A DNA stretch of 64,000 nt from Sphingobium sp. MI1205. GTDB taxonomy: Bacteria; Pseudomonadota; Alphaproteobacteria; Sphingomonadales; Sphingomonadaceae. Location: positions 439,501 through 503,500 of the forward strand of contig NZ_CP005188.1 of the NCBI RefSeq assembly GCF_001563285.1, read 5' to 3'. A program made the translations under genes and the position numbers. Positions 7,820-16,566 of this stretch are shown here, piece after piece (within the stretch, counting starts at the first letter, position 1; every line of letters begins with the position of its first letter). The notes under the pieces were generated by a model. The model worked only from the letters and a program-made list of their open reading frames with translations. It ran no database searches and was not told the DNA's origin.

Positions 7820-9352
7820 ATGAACGATGACATGGGTGACGGTCGGCCGAAGCTGGGCCATATGTGGCTGCGAGCGACGTTCGCACCGCAAAGTCCGCCG
7901 CCCTATACCGAAAGCTACCTCGTCTCGGGTGCGCGGCGCACCGAAGTAATCGCTGGTCGCACTGTCGAGCTCTACCCGCGTTCCTATGCGACCGGTGACA
8001 ATGTCATCGCCAACCTGCGCTTTGCCCTGCGCTATGAATCCCTGGATCTAGGCGTGCTGGCCGCAACCTTCGTTGCCATCGACGCCGAGGTCGTCGCGGC
8101 ATGGGTGCGCACCGAGCCGAGCGGCAGCTACGCGCGGCGCGCCTGGTTCTTCTATGAGTATCTGACCGGCGAACGTCTCGACGTGCCCGATGCCGCGGCC
8201 GGCAATTATGTCGAGGCGCTCGATCCGAAGAAGTATATGGTCGGGGCGCGGCGGAACTCGTCGCGTCACCGCGTCATCGATAATCTGCTCGGCACGCCGG
8301 ACCTGTGCCCCACGGTGCGCCGCACGGCGAAGCTGGAAGAGCAGATCGGCGTCCATATCGATGCCGAAGCATGGGCGATCATCGAACGCTATGACCCAGC
8401 CGTGCTTGCCCGCGCGGTGCGGCATCTCTTCACCAAGGAGACGCGCGCATCCTTCGCGATCGAAGGGGAGGTACCCAACCCGGATCGGACCGAGCCATTC
8501 GTCGCCGCGCTGCGCTCCGCCTCCAGCTTTGACACGGGCGACAAGGAAGCGATCGTCCGGCTGCAAAATGCGATCGTCGATCGCCGCTATGCCGCGACCG
8601 ACTGGCGCAGCTTCCAGAATTTCGTCGGCGAGACGACCGTTGATCTCCGCGAGGAGGTGCATTTCATCTGCCCCCGACCTGAAGACGTTCCCTCGCTGAT
8701 GATGGGCTGGATGGCGCTGACGGCGCGGATGCTCGCCGACGACATCGAGCCTGTCGTGGCAGCTGCAGTCGCGGCCTTCGCCTTTGTCTTCATTCACCCG
8801 TTCGAGGACGGCAACGGTCGCATCCATCGCTTCATCGTTCATCATGTGCTGAGCAAGACCGGTTTCAGCCCTGACAGCATGATCTTCCCTGTGTCGGCCG
8901 CCATCGTCCGCGATCAGCGCAGCTATGACGCGGTGCTGGAGAGCTTTTCAAGACCCCTGTTAACCGCGATCGATTGGGGCTGGACCAGCGAGCGCGAGAT
9001 CGAGGTCCGCAGCGAGACCGCGCTGCTCTACCGCTTTTTCGACGCCACGCCGCTTGCCGAATATCTCTATGACCGCGTTATCGATGCTGTCCGTACGGAG
9101 ATGCGCGAAGAACTGGGCTTCCTGGCTATGTTTGAACGCGCGATGGAAGGGGTCCGCACAATCGTCGATATGCCAGACCGCCGCGCCGCGTTGCTGATCC
9201 GCCTGATGCTTCAGAACGGCGGACGTCTTTCCAATAGCAAGCGCGCTCAGTTCGACGAACTGACCGATGCCGAGATCGTCGTGATGGAGCAGGCGGTGCA
9301 GTGGGCGATGGCCGAAGCGGGGGATATACCTCGTGCGGCAAACGCTTTCTGA
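7820..9352 (+). CDS. Fic family protein with built-in inhibitory helix
   Basis: This 510-residue protein contains the Fic core motif HPFEDGNGRIHR beginning at His326, complete for an AMP-transferase-type active site (catalytic His, acidic metal ligand, two Arg). An upstream SFAIEG segment at residues 211-216 matches the (S/T)xxxE(G/N) inhibitory motif of class II Fic enzymes, so the protein is probably self-inhibited. The C-terminal third is helical and may bind partner or DNA. Fic enzymes transfer AMP or another nucleotide to protein targets; the target here is unknown. The gene stands alone, divergent from the DnaE2 remnant. Confidence 0.85.
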   Translation: MNDDMGDGRPKLGHMWLRATFAPQSPPPYTESYLVSGARRTEVIAGRTVELYPRSYATGDNVIANLRFALRYESLDLGVLAATFVAIDAEVVAAWVRTEPSGSYARRAWFFYEYLTGERLDVPDAAAGNYVEALDPKKYMVGARRNSSRHRVIDNLLGTPDLCPTVRRTAKLEEQIGVHIDAEAWAIIERYDPAVLARAVRHLFTKETRASFAIEGEVPNPDRTEPFVAALRSASSFDTGDKEAIVRLQNAIVDRRYAATDWRSFQNFVGETTVDLREEVHFICPRPEDVPSLMMGWMALTARMLADDIEPVVAAAVAAFAFVFIHPFEDGNGRIHRFIVHHVLSKTGFSPDSMIFPVSAAIVRDQRSYDAVLESFSRPLLTAIDWGWTSEREIEVRSETALLYRFFDATPLAEYLYDRVIDAVRTEMREELGFLAMFERAMEGVRTIVDMPDRRAALLIRLMLQNGGRLSNSKRAQFDELTDAEIVVMEQAVQWAMAEAGDIPRAANAF

Positions 9353-9639
9353 GAGTATGTGATTACCCGAGGCTATCTGCGGTGGCGATCACGTGGGCGG
9401 CACACTAGGATCCCTGTACCCCACCAAGCTTGCCGCCAGTCGCATCGACCAGTAGCCGTTCGGCATCGCGCCAAGGGCGGTCATTCAAGTGCCGCGGTTA
9501 CTTGGAACCGGACAAAGATGGCTCTGCATCAATTTGCTTTCTAGCGGGTTGAACGCACGGCTGGGTTTAGCTGAGGCTGTCTCGGGTTGCAGGGAGGAGC
9601 AAGCTCCATTGTCCGACCGATTCGATCTTGTCTTTTGAC

Positions 9640-9667
9640 CATATGAGCCATATGTATGGCTCATATG
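9640..9667. promoter_or_regulatory. Palindromic operator of the Xre-RES module
   Basis: A perfect 13-bp inverted repeat (CATATGAGCCATA / TATGGCTCATATG) with a two-base centre lies 14 bases upstream of the antitoxin ATG. Antitoxins of this family usually autorepress, so it is the likely operator. The arms also contain CATATG boxes that may overlap the -10 region. Confidence 0.75.
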
Positions 9668-9681
9668 AACGACGGAGAATA

Positions 9682-10116
9682 ATGATGATCGCGGAAGCAT
9701 GCGGCCTCGCTGACTCGCTCGGGCTAAAGACAGGCCCGCGATCGCCGCTGGCGATCGCGAACCGCATCAAGGCTGGACTCCCGCTCTCCTCGCTAGAGCG
9801 GTTGTCGAAGGCTATCGCGCCGGACGACGCTAGCTTCCCGTATCGCTTCGTGCCCCGTGCAACGCTGACGCGGCGCAAAGGCGCCAGCGAGCCAAAGCTC
9901 ACCGTTGACGAAGGCAATCGTGTCGCATCCGTCGCCAAGGTCTGGGAATTTGCGATGGAGATCTATCACGACGAGATCAAGGCGCGCGAGTTTCTCTACC
10001 GTTCGCACCCAATGCTTGAGAACCAGAGGCCGATTGACGTGGCTACCGACACGGGAATTGGTGCCGATCTTGTTATCAATCTCCTCGGCCGAGCGGCCTA
10101 TGGCGGCGGCGCTTGA
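9682..10116 (+). CDS. Xre/MbcA/ParS-type antitoxin
   Basis: This protein of about 144 residues is the antitoxin half of a Xre-RES pair. A helical N-terminal region is followed by the ParS/MbcA toxin-binding C-terminal domain, with FAMEIYHDEIKAREFLYRSHPML and then an RPIDVATDTGIGADLVINLLGRAAYG-type ending typical of DUF2384. The ATG at 9682 was chosen because GGAGA precedes it and the operator lies immediately upstream. The gene overlaps the toxin start, which ensures coupled synthesis. Confidence 0.85.
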   Translation: MMIAEACGLADSLGLKTGPRSPLAIANRIKAGLPLSSLERLSKAIAPDDASFPYRFVPRATLTRRKGASEPKLTVDEGNRVASVAKVWEFAMEIYHDEIKAREFLYRSHPMLENQRPIDVATDTGIGADLVINLLGRAAYGGGA

Positions 10117-10598
10117 AGCCGGGGATCGTTGACAGGGTTCTCTACAGCTACCGGATCGGTGACCCTGCAGGAAAGCATCCAATCTATGATGACGAGGGAG
10201 CCCGCCTTTTCCCGGGACGCTGGAACACCCCGAACAGCCCGATGCTCTACACCTCTGAGCATTATGCGACCGCGCTGATCGAGAAACTCGCCCACTTCAA
10301 CGGGGTGCTTCCCGGGAACCAGCACTACATCCGCCTCACGATTCCGCCGGGCGTCAGCTACGAAGAATTCCCGCAGACTTCCCATCCGGGCTGGGACGGG
10401 ATCGACGATTCGATTTCGAAGACCTTCGGTGCCACATGGTGTCTCGAATGTCGCTCGTGCATACTCATCGTCCCATCAATTCCCGGCGGTCGAATCGAGC
10501 GCAACTTTCTCATAAATCTGCGTCACCCCGACGCGGGCAAGATCACTCACGACATGGCGAGTCCGGTACCTTGGGACCTGCGCCTGTTCCAGATTTAG
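10113..10598 (+). CDS. RES-domain toxin (NAD+ phosphorylase family)
   Basis: This 161-residue RES protein starts at a TTG that overlaps the antitoxin stop (TTGA). Family features are visible: YRIGDPAGKHP, the GARLFPGRWN arginine motif, YTSEHYATALIEKLAH with the conserved Glu, and the C-terminal hydrophobic strand. Characterised RES toxins degrade NAD+ by phosphorolysis. The full length and intact R/E/S residues suggest it is functional and neutralised by the upstream antitoxin. Confidence 0.88.
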   Translation: MKPGIVDRVLYSYRIGDPAGKHPIYDDEGARLFPGRWNTPNSPMLYTSEHYATALIEKLAHFNGVLPGNQHYIRLTIPPGVSYEEFPQTSHPGWDGIDDSISKTFGATWCLECRSCILIVPSIPGGRIERNFLINLRHPDAGKITHDMASPVPWDLRLFQI

Positions 10599-10834
10599 CC
10601 ACTTTTTTGCGCGGACCATCGGCCGGGGCACAGTGCGCCAATCTCTGCCACCGCAGGACGCAGATGGCGATCCCGGAACCCGTCATTCCGGCCATTGAGT
10701 TGCCAAGTCTCACATCGGCTGGGCCGAGAGCTTCCGTCACGAAAGTTACCCAGAGGCACCAACGGCATTATCACAGAGCACCTGTCCGTTCGTTTATAGG
10801 ACTGATCAGGGTCGCAGATTAGCCAAAGCAAACT

Positions 10835-12124
10835 GGACGGCTCGAAAAACGTCAGGATTTTGCGCTGTCATGGAGGCGCTGGCGCGGGGCGGCCTGACTG
10901 ACCGCCTTGTGGGCTTGTTTTCCCTAGTTCTGCGGGCTGATCTGCTCCTTGGTGGATCGTTTCGGTATCAAGCAGACGCAGTTCGGCCTTCGAGCCACGC
11001 GAGGCGCTGGAAATTATAGACCAGGTTGGCCATGCCGATCTTGATCCTGGCGCGGGCGATACCGATGGTGCGGACGACGAGGCCCATGCGGTGCTTTTGC
11101 CCGGCAAAGACATGTTCGACGGCAGCGCGGACCTTTGACCGCTTTGCATTGGCCCTCGCTATCCGCCCGGGCAGCGGCCGCCGGGGCAACCGCTTCTGGT
11201 GGATGTTGCTGGTGAACATGCCCCTGGCGAGGAACGCCTCGTTCTTCTTCGATCGATAGGCGGTATCGGCCCAAACGCCCGAGGCGGTGTTCTCCTTGCT
11301 GATCAGATCGGGTAGTCGCGCCCCATCATGGGCATTGGCGGCGCTCGCATCCCAGGTGCGGATCAGCCCATGAGTCCGATCGATGCCGATATGGTTTTTA
11401 TAGCCGAACATCGGAATGGCCAGATCGACCGGCTTTGCCGCCGTGGGATCGGCGCCTTCCCTGACCTTGGCCTTGGTATATTTGATCGACCAGCGCGCAT
11501 CGCGGTCTTTCTGCCGGACCTTGGCGGGCGTCCAGTCCTGGGGAATACGACCCTCCTTGATGGCGGTCTTCTCCTCCTGGGTGTTGCGCTGCTTGGGCGC
11601 GGGCACGACGGTGGCGTCGATGATCTGCCCGCCCATGGCCAGATAGCCTCGATCCTTGAGCGCGGCATCGAAGCGCGCGAATAGCCGGTCGATCGCCTTG
11701 GCCTTTACCAGCCGTTCGCGGAACAGCCAGACCGTGGTGGCATCGGGCACGGTGCCCTCCAGCCCGACGCCCAGGAAGCGCTGGAACGAAAGCCGGTCCT
11801 TGATCTGGAACTCCGTCGCCTCGTCGGACAGCGAATACAGCGCCTGCAGAACGAGGATCTTGAACATGAGCACCGGATCGAACGGCGGGCGCCCGCCCTT
11901 ATTGCGGGGTCCGCGTCGCAGTGCGGCCACCAGCGGCCCCCGGAATAGCTCGAAATCCACCACAGCCGATAGCCGTTCCAACGGATCACCCGCCGCGCTC
12001 AGCGCCTCGTAACGGTCCGAAAGATCAAAAAAACCAGGCTGCCCTGCCATCACCGCCTCCGCTCGTCGCGAAAGCCAATGAATCATGCAGCGAAGCTAAT
12101 CACCAGCGGTTTTTCGAGGCGTCC
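10835..12124 (-). mobile_element. IS5-family insertion sequence, copy 1 (1290 bp)
   Basis: The ends read GGACGGCTCGAAAAACG and, inverted, GGACGCCTCGAAAAACC. The element is flanked by the 4-bp direct repeat AACT (10831-10834 and 12125-12128), so this copy inserted on its own. It is identical in transposase to copy 2 at 15277-16566, in opposite orientation. It interrupts a short frame that stays open across the repaired junction and ends near 12163. Confidence 0.9.
10968..12086 (-). CDS. IS5-family transposase (copy 1)
   Basis: This 372-residue DDE transposase has an N-terminal DUF772-like region (RPPFDPVLMFKILVLQALY), the first Asp in GGQIIDATVVPAPKQRN, the second in VWADTAYRS, and the Glu in RAAVEHVFAGQKHRMG. 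All three catalytic residues are present and the frame is intact, so it could be active. It is the same protein as the one at 15315-16433. Confidence 0.92.
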   Translation of the reverse strand: MIHWLSRRAEAVMAGQPGFFDLSDRYEALSAAGDPLERLSAVVDFELFRGPLVAALRRGPRNKGGRPPFDPVLMFKILVLQALYSLSDEATEFQIKDRLSFQRFLGVGLEGTVPDATTVWLFRERLVKAKAIDRLFARFDAALKDRGYLAMGGQIIDATVVPAPKQRNTQEEKTAIKEGRIPQDWTPAKVRQKDRDARWSIKYTKAKVREGADPTAAKPVDLAIPMFGYKNHIGIDRTHGLIRTWDASAANAHDGARLPDLISKENTASGVWADTAYRSKKNEAFLARGMFTSNIHQKRLPRRPLPGRIARANAKRSKVRAAVEHVFAGQKHRMGLVVRTIGIARARIKIGMANLVYNFQRLAWLEGRTASA

Positions 12125-12237
12125 AACTATCTCGCCACCCATGCCGATTTCGCCGCAAGCTGGTGAGACGCTGGAAAAATCAACCTTTGAGTAATAATGC
12201 CTGATAATAGGGCAATTATTTGGGGTCGGGGGCATTG

Positions 12238-13191
12238 GTGAACTTCAAAGATTTCGCAATGAATCTCGTGACGCTCGGCGGATACGAGCAGCTTGAGGCT
12301 GCGAAGGCCACCTACGCATCAGTCTACCGAGAATACGAAGATAATCGAAATAGGCTATACTACCTGGAGCGCACGAGGATAGATAATCTATCAAATCTCG
12401 GAGAATTGGTAATTGACAGCTTCAAATCAGCTAAGAAAGCAAGGAAAATTCTGCGCTATGTTGATCGTTGCCATGCCGCTTCTCTGCCCGAAAAAAGCCT
12501 GCGAAGTGCTGAATTCGGTCAAGAAATTCGTTTAAATAACGTCGATCGTATTATTGAGGAATATTCTTCATCTGTTTCAGTCGCTGGCGGCGCGGGGGCG
12601 GGAGCGGCTGTGGCAGCAGGCTCTTGGTCGTTGGTTGCGCTAATAGGTTCGGCATCGACAGGCACCGCCATTTCGACACTTTCAGGAGTAGCCGCCACCA
12701 ATGCCACGCTGGCATGGTTCGGCGGTGGCGCACTAGCCGCCGGTGGAGCAGGTATGGCCGGCGGCACCTTAGTTTTAGGCGGGGTAGCTTTAGCCCCGGT
12801 TGTCGCGATAGCCGCTTGGCATTCCCGATCAAAGACTAAGGAAATAAACCAGGAAACAGAAAGCGTTCGGTACGCTGACCTGCAAACTCGTCAAGCTATT
12901 GGGCCAACGCAAAGCGCTATCAATGTAATCAATAGTTGTCTGGGGGGCATTCGTCCTTCAGCGGACGTGCTTCAATGGGAAGCTGATGCTGCAAAATGTT
13001 TATTGTTCCCGATATGGGGATGGTCATTATCTAAAAGATTTCTGGCGAGACTAATAGGAAAGCCATTTTACTCTGATGAAGAACGCGAGATTCTGGATTC
13101 ACTTGAATTGGCACTAATGGAGTTCACCGGCTGTTTCCAGCGGATGCAGGACGGCGGCCATACTAATGGGGGAGTAAATGAGGGAATTTAG
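12238..13191 (+). CDS. Hypothetical protein with glycine-rich membrane hairpin
   Basis: This protein has about 317 residues and an unknown family. The N-terminal part (about 15-105) is helical and likely coiled coil. The middle (about 115-200) has several Gly/Ala-rich hydrophobic helices (for example GGAGAGAAVAAG and FGGGALAAGGAGMAGG) resembling glycine-zipper membrane hairpins. The C-terminal third is soluble with an IWGWSL segment. A GTG start at 12238 follows a G-rich stretch. The DNA is clearly AT-richer than most of the window, a sign of transfer. Pore-forming effector, toxin or defence membrane protein are possibilities, none proven. Confidence 0.6.
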   Translation: MNFKDFAMNLVTLGGYEQLEAAKATYASVYREYEDNRNRLYYLERTRIDNLSNLGELVIDSFKSAKKARKILRYVDRCHAASLPEKSLRSAEFGQEIRLNNVDRIIEEYSSSVSVAGGAGAGAAVAAGSWSLVALIGSASTGTAISTLSGVAATNATLAWFGGGALAAGGAGMAGGTLVLGGVALAPVVAIAAWHSRSKTKEINQETESVRYADLQTRQAIGPTQSAINVINSCLGGIRPSADVLQWEADAAKCLLFPIWGWSLSKRFLARLIGKPFYSDEEREILDSLELALMEFTGCFQRMQDGGHTNGGVNEGI

Positions 13192-13561
13192 TATATACCA
13201 AAACTCCAAAGGAAGTTCTAGAGCAGTGAAAAACGGGTGGTGTTGGCCCGCATTCTTCTTTGGGTCATTATGGTCCTTGTTTAGCGGATTCTTTTTAGCT
13301 GCCATAATTATGCTTCCAATCGAGTTGGTTTTGAATATCGCTTCCAATGGACTTGAGAGAGGTCGCGAGCCTACTGAGTTTCCCGAACCTGCGGCGATGG
13401 CAATCTTAGTTATTGCTCTCATCGGATTGGGAATCCGCCTAGTTTATGGTGCACGGGGGAACAAGTGGCGCAAGGCTCGGTATCTTAGGGGGGGCTTTGA
13501 ATTCCGTGGAGTGGTAAGAGCAGAAAATAAAGCGGGCGCCGTAAAATCACACGCCAGATAA
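13178..13561 (+). CDS. DUF2628 domain small membrane protein
   Basis: This 127-residue protein has the DUF2628 hallmark KNGWCWPAFFFGSLWSLFSGFF followed by a second membrane helix (AMAILVIALIGLGIRLVYG) and the basic GNKWRKARYLRGGF tail. Two transmembrane helices are predicted. Start ATG follows GGGGGAG and overlaps the previous gene by 14 bases, so the two are probably co-translated. Function of the family is unknown. Confidence 0.8.
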   Translation: MREFSIYQNSKGSSRAVKNGWCWPAFFFGSLWSLFSGFFLAAIIMLPIELVLNIASNGLERGREPTEFPEPAAMAILVIALIGLGIRLVYGARGNKWRKARYLRGGFEFRGVVRAENKAGAVKSHAR

Positions 13562-13604
13562 TCGAAAAACTACTTCTATCGTATCCCGTGTACTCTTTGG
13601 GAGT

Positions 13605-14136
13605 ATGCGACATATTTTCGATTTTAAAGGCATAACATTGACCTTTTTTCAACGTGGCTTTCTTGCAGTCGTTTGCATTCTTCTCGGTTTTATCTTCTTC
13701 CCACTTTTTTTCCTGGGAGGGTTAATCGCTTGGAGTGTCTACCGAGACATTGTCGAAGCCCCCGCACGGCGAGCGCAGCAGGCACAGATCGAGGCCTCGA
13801 TCAATGCGCCGGTAAGTGTAGAGGATATCCGATGGGCGTGCGAATCTCCCGCAGAGGCAGCTTTCCTCGATGCCATGATATCAGCCTATTCCCTGCAAAC
13901 CGGGCCGGGTGCCATCGAGGGACAAGGATTGCGGCTGCGTAGTCAAATATCGATGGGACGACTGCGGATTTACACGGGACATGCGTCGTCCCAGTACCGT
14001 GCGGATTTTTTGGTCGATGACAAACTTGTCGTGGAAATTGATGGAGCTACCTATCATTCCTCTCCCGAGGCGGTCGCACGCGACCGCCAAAGGGACGAAG
14101 ACATGAGACGAGAGGGCTACACAGTCCTAGGGTCGA
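13605..14136 (+). pseudogene. DUF559/Vsr-like endonuclease gene cut by an IS
   Basis: The protein starts with two hydrophobic segments (residues about 10-50) and continues into a DUF559-type nuclease domain: YRADFLVDDKLVVEIDGATYH, then RDRQRDEDMRREGYTVL. The Asp/Glu/Lys-type core of the Vsr-like PD-(D/E)xK fold is visible. The domain is cut at TVLG, just before its last strand and helix, by the IS427-type element. A frame reading AQIFKRLIGFG after the IS may be the lost tail. A membrane-anchored DUF559 nuclease is unusual and could be a defence effector; it is probably inactive here. Confidence 0.7.
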
Positions 14137-14939
14137 GACTCAATCACAGCCAAAAGGCCACGGCGGCAGCGAGGCTTACGGCTGATAGGAAGTTCCTGGC
14201 GAGCTTGTCGTAACGGGTTGCGATGCGCCGGAAGTCCTTCAGACGACAGAACATTGCCTCGACCCGCCAGCGGTCCTTGTAGCGGCGTTCGTCATACTGG
14301 ATCGGGCGCTTGCGATTGCGACGGCCGGGGATCACCGGAATCGTGCCCTGCTCGCGCAAGGCAGCCCTGATGCGGTTTGCGTCGTAGCCACGGTCGGCGA
14401 TCACCCGCTTCATGCCAATGGTTTCGCCAATCAGCAGGTCCGCGCCCTTCACATCGGATGTATTGCCGGGTGTCAGGACGAGGCGGAGAGGCCGCCCGAG
14501 GACATCGACAAGGGCGTGGATCTTCGTCGTCCGGCCGCCACGCGAGATGCCAATGGCATTGGCTCGCGCCCCCCTTTTGCGCCACCGGCAGAGCGGTGGG
14601 CCTTGATGTAGCTGCTGTCGATCTGGCCGGTTTCCGCAATCCAGCCTTCCTCGGTCAATGCCGCAAGGATGCGGGTCCAGATGCCCCGACGGCTCCACCG
14701 GTTCCAGCGATTGTAGACTGTTGTCGCAGGGCCGTATTCGGACGGGCAGTCCGCCCAGCGGCCACCGCACTTGAGCATGTGAATGATGCCCGAGATCACC
14801 CGCCGATCATCGACCCGCCGCGCGCCAGGCTGGTTCTTCGGCAAGTGCGGCTCGATCACAGCCCACGCTTCATCCGACAACCAGAACAATGAACGCGACA
14901 TCCTCGGGACCTCCTGCTTCAGCGGAGACTCCCTGAATC
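14137..14939 (-). mobile_element. IS5-family (IS427-type) insertion sequence, about 0.8 kb
   Basis: The ends carry short inverted sequences (GACTCA at the left, GATTCA inverted at the right) around a two-frame transposase. The element interrupts the DUF559 gene. I could not define a clear target duplication, so the edges are approximate by a few bases. Confidence 0.75.
14144..14901 (-). CDS. IS427-type transposase, -1 programmed frameshift
   Basis: Two overlapping frames encode one transposase. Frame A (14901 down to about 14473) begins MSRSLFWLSDEAW and contains the first catalytic Asp in GQIDSSYIKAHRS. Frame B carries GGRTTKIHALVDVLGRP, the second Asp in ADRGYDANRIR, and the Glu in RWRVEAMFCRLKDFRRI. 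Frames A and B are related by -1 at a slippery A4G6 run (14569-14578 on the complement), as is usual for this group. It is probably functional. Confidence 0.85.
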
Positions 14940-15156
14940 AATGTGCGCGCAGATTTTCAAGAGGCTGATTGGGTTTGGACCCTAAGAATACCAGCGCAAT
15001 TGGTGTTTCAGAATTCTGTTGAGGCTGTGAAGAGGGTTGAAAATGCCAGGGCGGCAATTAGGTGAATGCCGACAGATTCTAGGGGGATCTTCAACAATGG
15101 CATCGGCAGCTCTGCCGAGTCGCCTGCCGCTAACCCGCCAGTCCGGAATCGGACAA
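14940..15156. other. Short non-coding stretch between two IS elements
   Basis: This stretch holds the possible tail of the DUF559 gene (to about 14981) and no other supported gene. It contains a 20-bp sequence, GGCAGCTCTGCCGAGTCGCC (15105-15124), that recurs with one change at 19461-19480. Confidence 0.4.
15105..15124. repeat. Dispersed 20-bp repeat, copy A
   Basis: This 20-mer with an internal palindrome (GGCAGCTCTGCC) recurs at 19461-19480 with a single T-for-C difference and related sequence just downstream (CTAACCCGC versus CTAACTCGC). It may be the trace of a common element end or a repeated intergenic motif. Confidence 0.5.
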
Positions 15157-15276
15157 TAGTGTTGAAAAACTCTGGCTTGAAGTAGCCTTCGGGGTCTGAT
15201 TCACTGTCCATACAGGACGGAGATGGGCCGATGATGGGCGAGCGGACGGTGGCGCAGGAAGCGCTGTTTTACAGCT

Positions 15277-16566
15277 GGACGCCTCGAAAAACCGCTGGTG
15301 ATTAGCTTCGCTGCATGATTCATTGGCTTTCGCGACGAGCGGAGGCGGTGATGGCAGGGCAGCCTGGTTTTTTTGATCTTTCGGACCGTTACGAGGCGCT
15401 GAGCGCGGCGGGTGATCCGTTGGAACGGCTATCGGCTGTGGTGGATTTCGAGCTATTCCGGGGGCCGCTGGTGGCCGCACTGCGACGCGGACCCCGCAAT
15501 AAGGGCGGGCGCCCGCCGTTCGATCCGGTGCTCATGTTCAAGATCCTCGTTCTGCAGGCGCTGTATTCGCTGTCCGACGAGGCGACGGAGTTCCAGATCA
15601 AGGACCGGCTTTCGTTCCAGCGCTTCCTGGGCGTCGGGCTGGAGGGCACCGTGCCCGATGCCACCACGGTCTGGCTGTTCCGCGAACGGCTGGTAAAGGC
15701 CAAGGCGATCGACCGGCTATTCGCGCGCTTCGATGCCGCGCTCAAGGATCGAGGCTATCTGGCCATGGGCGGGCAGATCATCGACGCCACCGTCGTGCCC
15801 GCGCCCAAGCAGCGCAACACCCAGGAGGAGAAGACCGCCATCAAGGAGGGTCGTATTCCCCAGGACTGGACGCCCGCCAAGGTCCGGCAGAAAGACCGCG
15901 ATGCGCGCTGGTCGATCAAATATACCAAGGCCAAGGTCAGGGAAGGCGCCGATCCCACGGCGGCAAAGCCGGTCGATCTGGCCATTCCGATGTTCGGCTA
16001 TAAAAACCATATCGGCATCGATCGGACTCATGGGCTGATCCGCACCTGGGATGCGAGCGCCGCCAATGCCCATGATGGGGCGCGACTACCCGATCTGATC
16101 AGCAAGGAGAACACCGCCTCGGGCGTTTGGGCCGATACCGCCTATCGATCGAAGAAGAACGAGGCGTTCCTCGCCAGGGGCATGTTCACCAGCAACATCC
16201 ACCAGAAGCGGTTGCCCCGGCGGCCGCTGCCCGGGCGGATAGCGAGGGCCAATGCAAAGCGGTCAAAGGTCCGCGCTGCCGTCGAACATGTCTTTGCCGG
16301 GCAAAAGCACCGCATGGGCCTCGTCGTCCGCACCATCGGTATCGCCCGCGCCAGGATCAAGATCGGCATGGCCAACCTGGTCTATAATTTCCAGCGCCTC
16401 GCGTGGCTCGAAGGCCGAACTGCGTCTGCTTGATACCGAAACGATCCACCAAGGAGCAGATCAGCCCGCAGAACTAGGGAAAACAAGCCCACAAGGCGGT
16501 CAGTCAGGCCGCCCCGCGCCAGCGCCTCCATGACAGCGCAAAATCCTGACGTTTTTCGAGCCGTCC
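15277..16566 (+). mobile_element. IS5-family insertion sequence, copy 2 (1290 bp)
   Basis: Same length and ends as copy 1 (10835-12124) but in the opposite orientation. It is flanked by its own 4-bp repeat AGCT (15273-15276 and 16567-16570). It inserted into the 5' part of an IS1182 transposase gene, so it is younger than that element. Confidence 0.92.
15315..16433 (+). CDS. IS5-family transposase (copy 2)
   Basis: This 372-residue protein is identical to that of copy 1, with the catalytic Asp, Asp, Glu residues intact (IIDATVV, VWADTAY, AAVEHVF). Perfect identity between copies indicates recent transposition or gene conversion. Confidence 0.92.
   Translation: MIHWLSRRAEAVMAGQPGFFDLSDRYEALSAAGDPLERLSAVVDFELFRGPLVAALRRGPRNKGGRPPFDPVLMFKILVLQALYSLSDEATEFQIKDRLSFQRFLGVGLEGTVPDATTVWLFRERLVKAKAIDRLFARFDAALKDRGYLAMGGQIIDATVVPAPKQRNTQEEKTAIKEGRIPQDWTPAKVRQKDRDARWSIKYTKAKVREGADPTAAKPVDLAIPMFGYKNHIGIDRTHGLIRTWDASAANAHDGARLPDLISKENTASGVWADTAYRSKKNEAFLARGMFTSNIHQKRLPRRPLPGRIARANAKRSKVRAAVEHVFAGQKHRMGLVVRTIGIARARIKIGMANLVYNFQRLAWLEGRTASA

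Noticed and set aside
8048..8845. Antisense 265-codon ORF over the Fic gene
   Set aside because: The Fic frame has a complete catalytic motif and inhibitory helix. The antisense frame has none and arises from GC bias.
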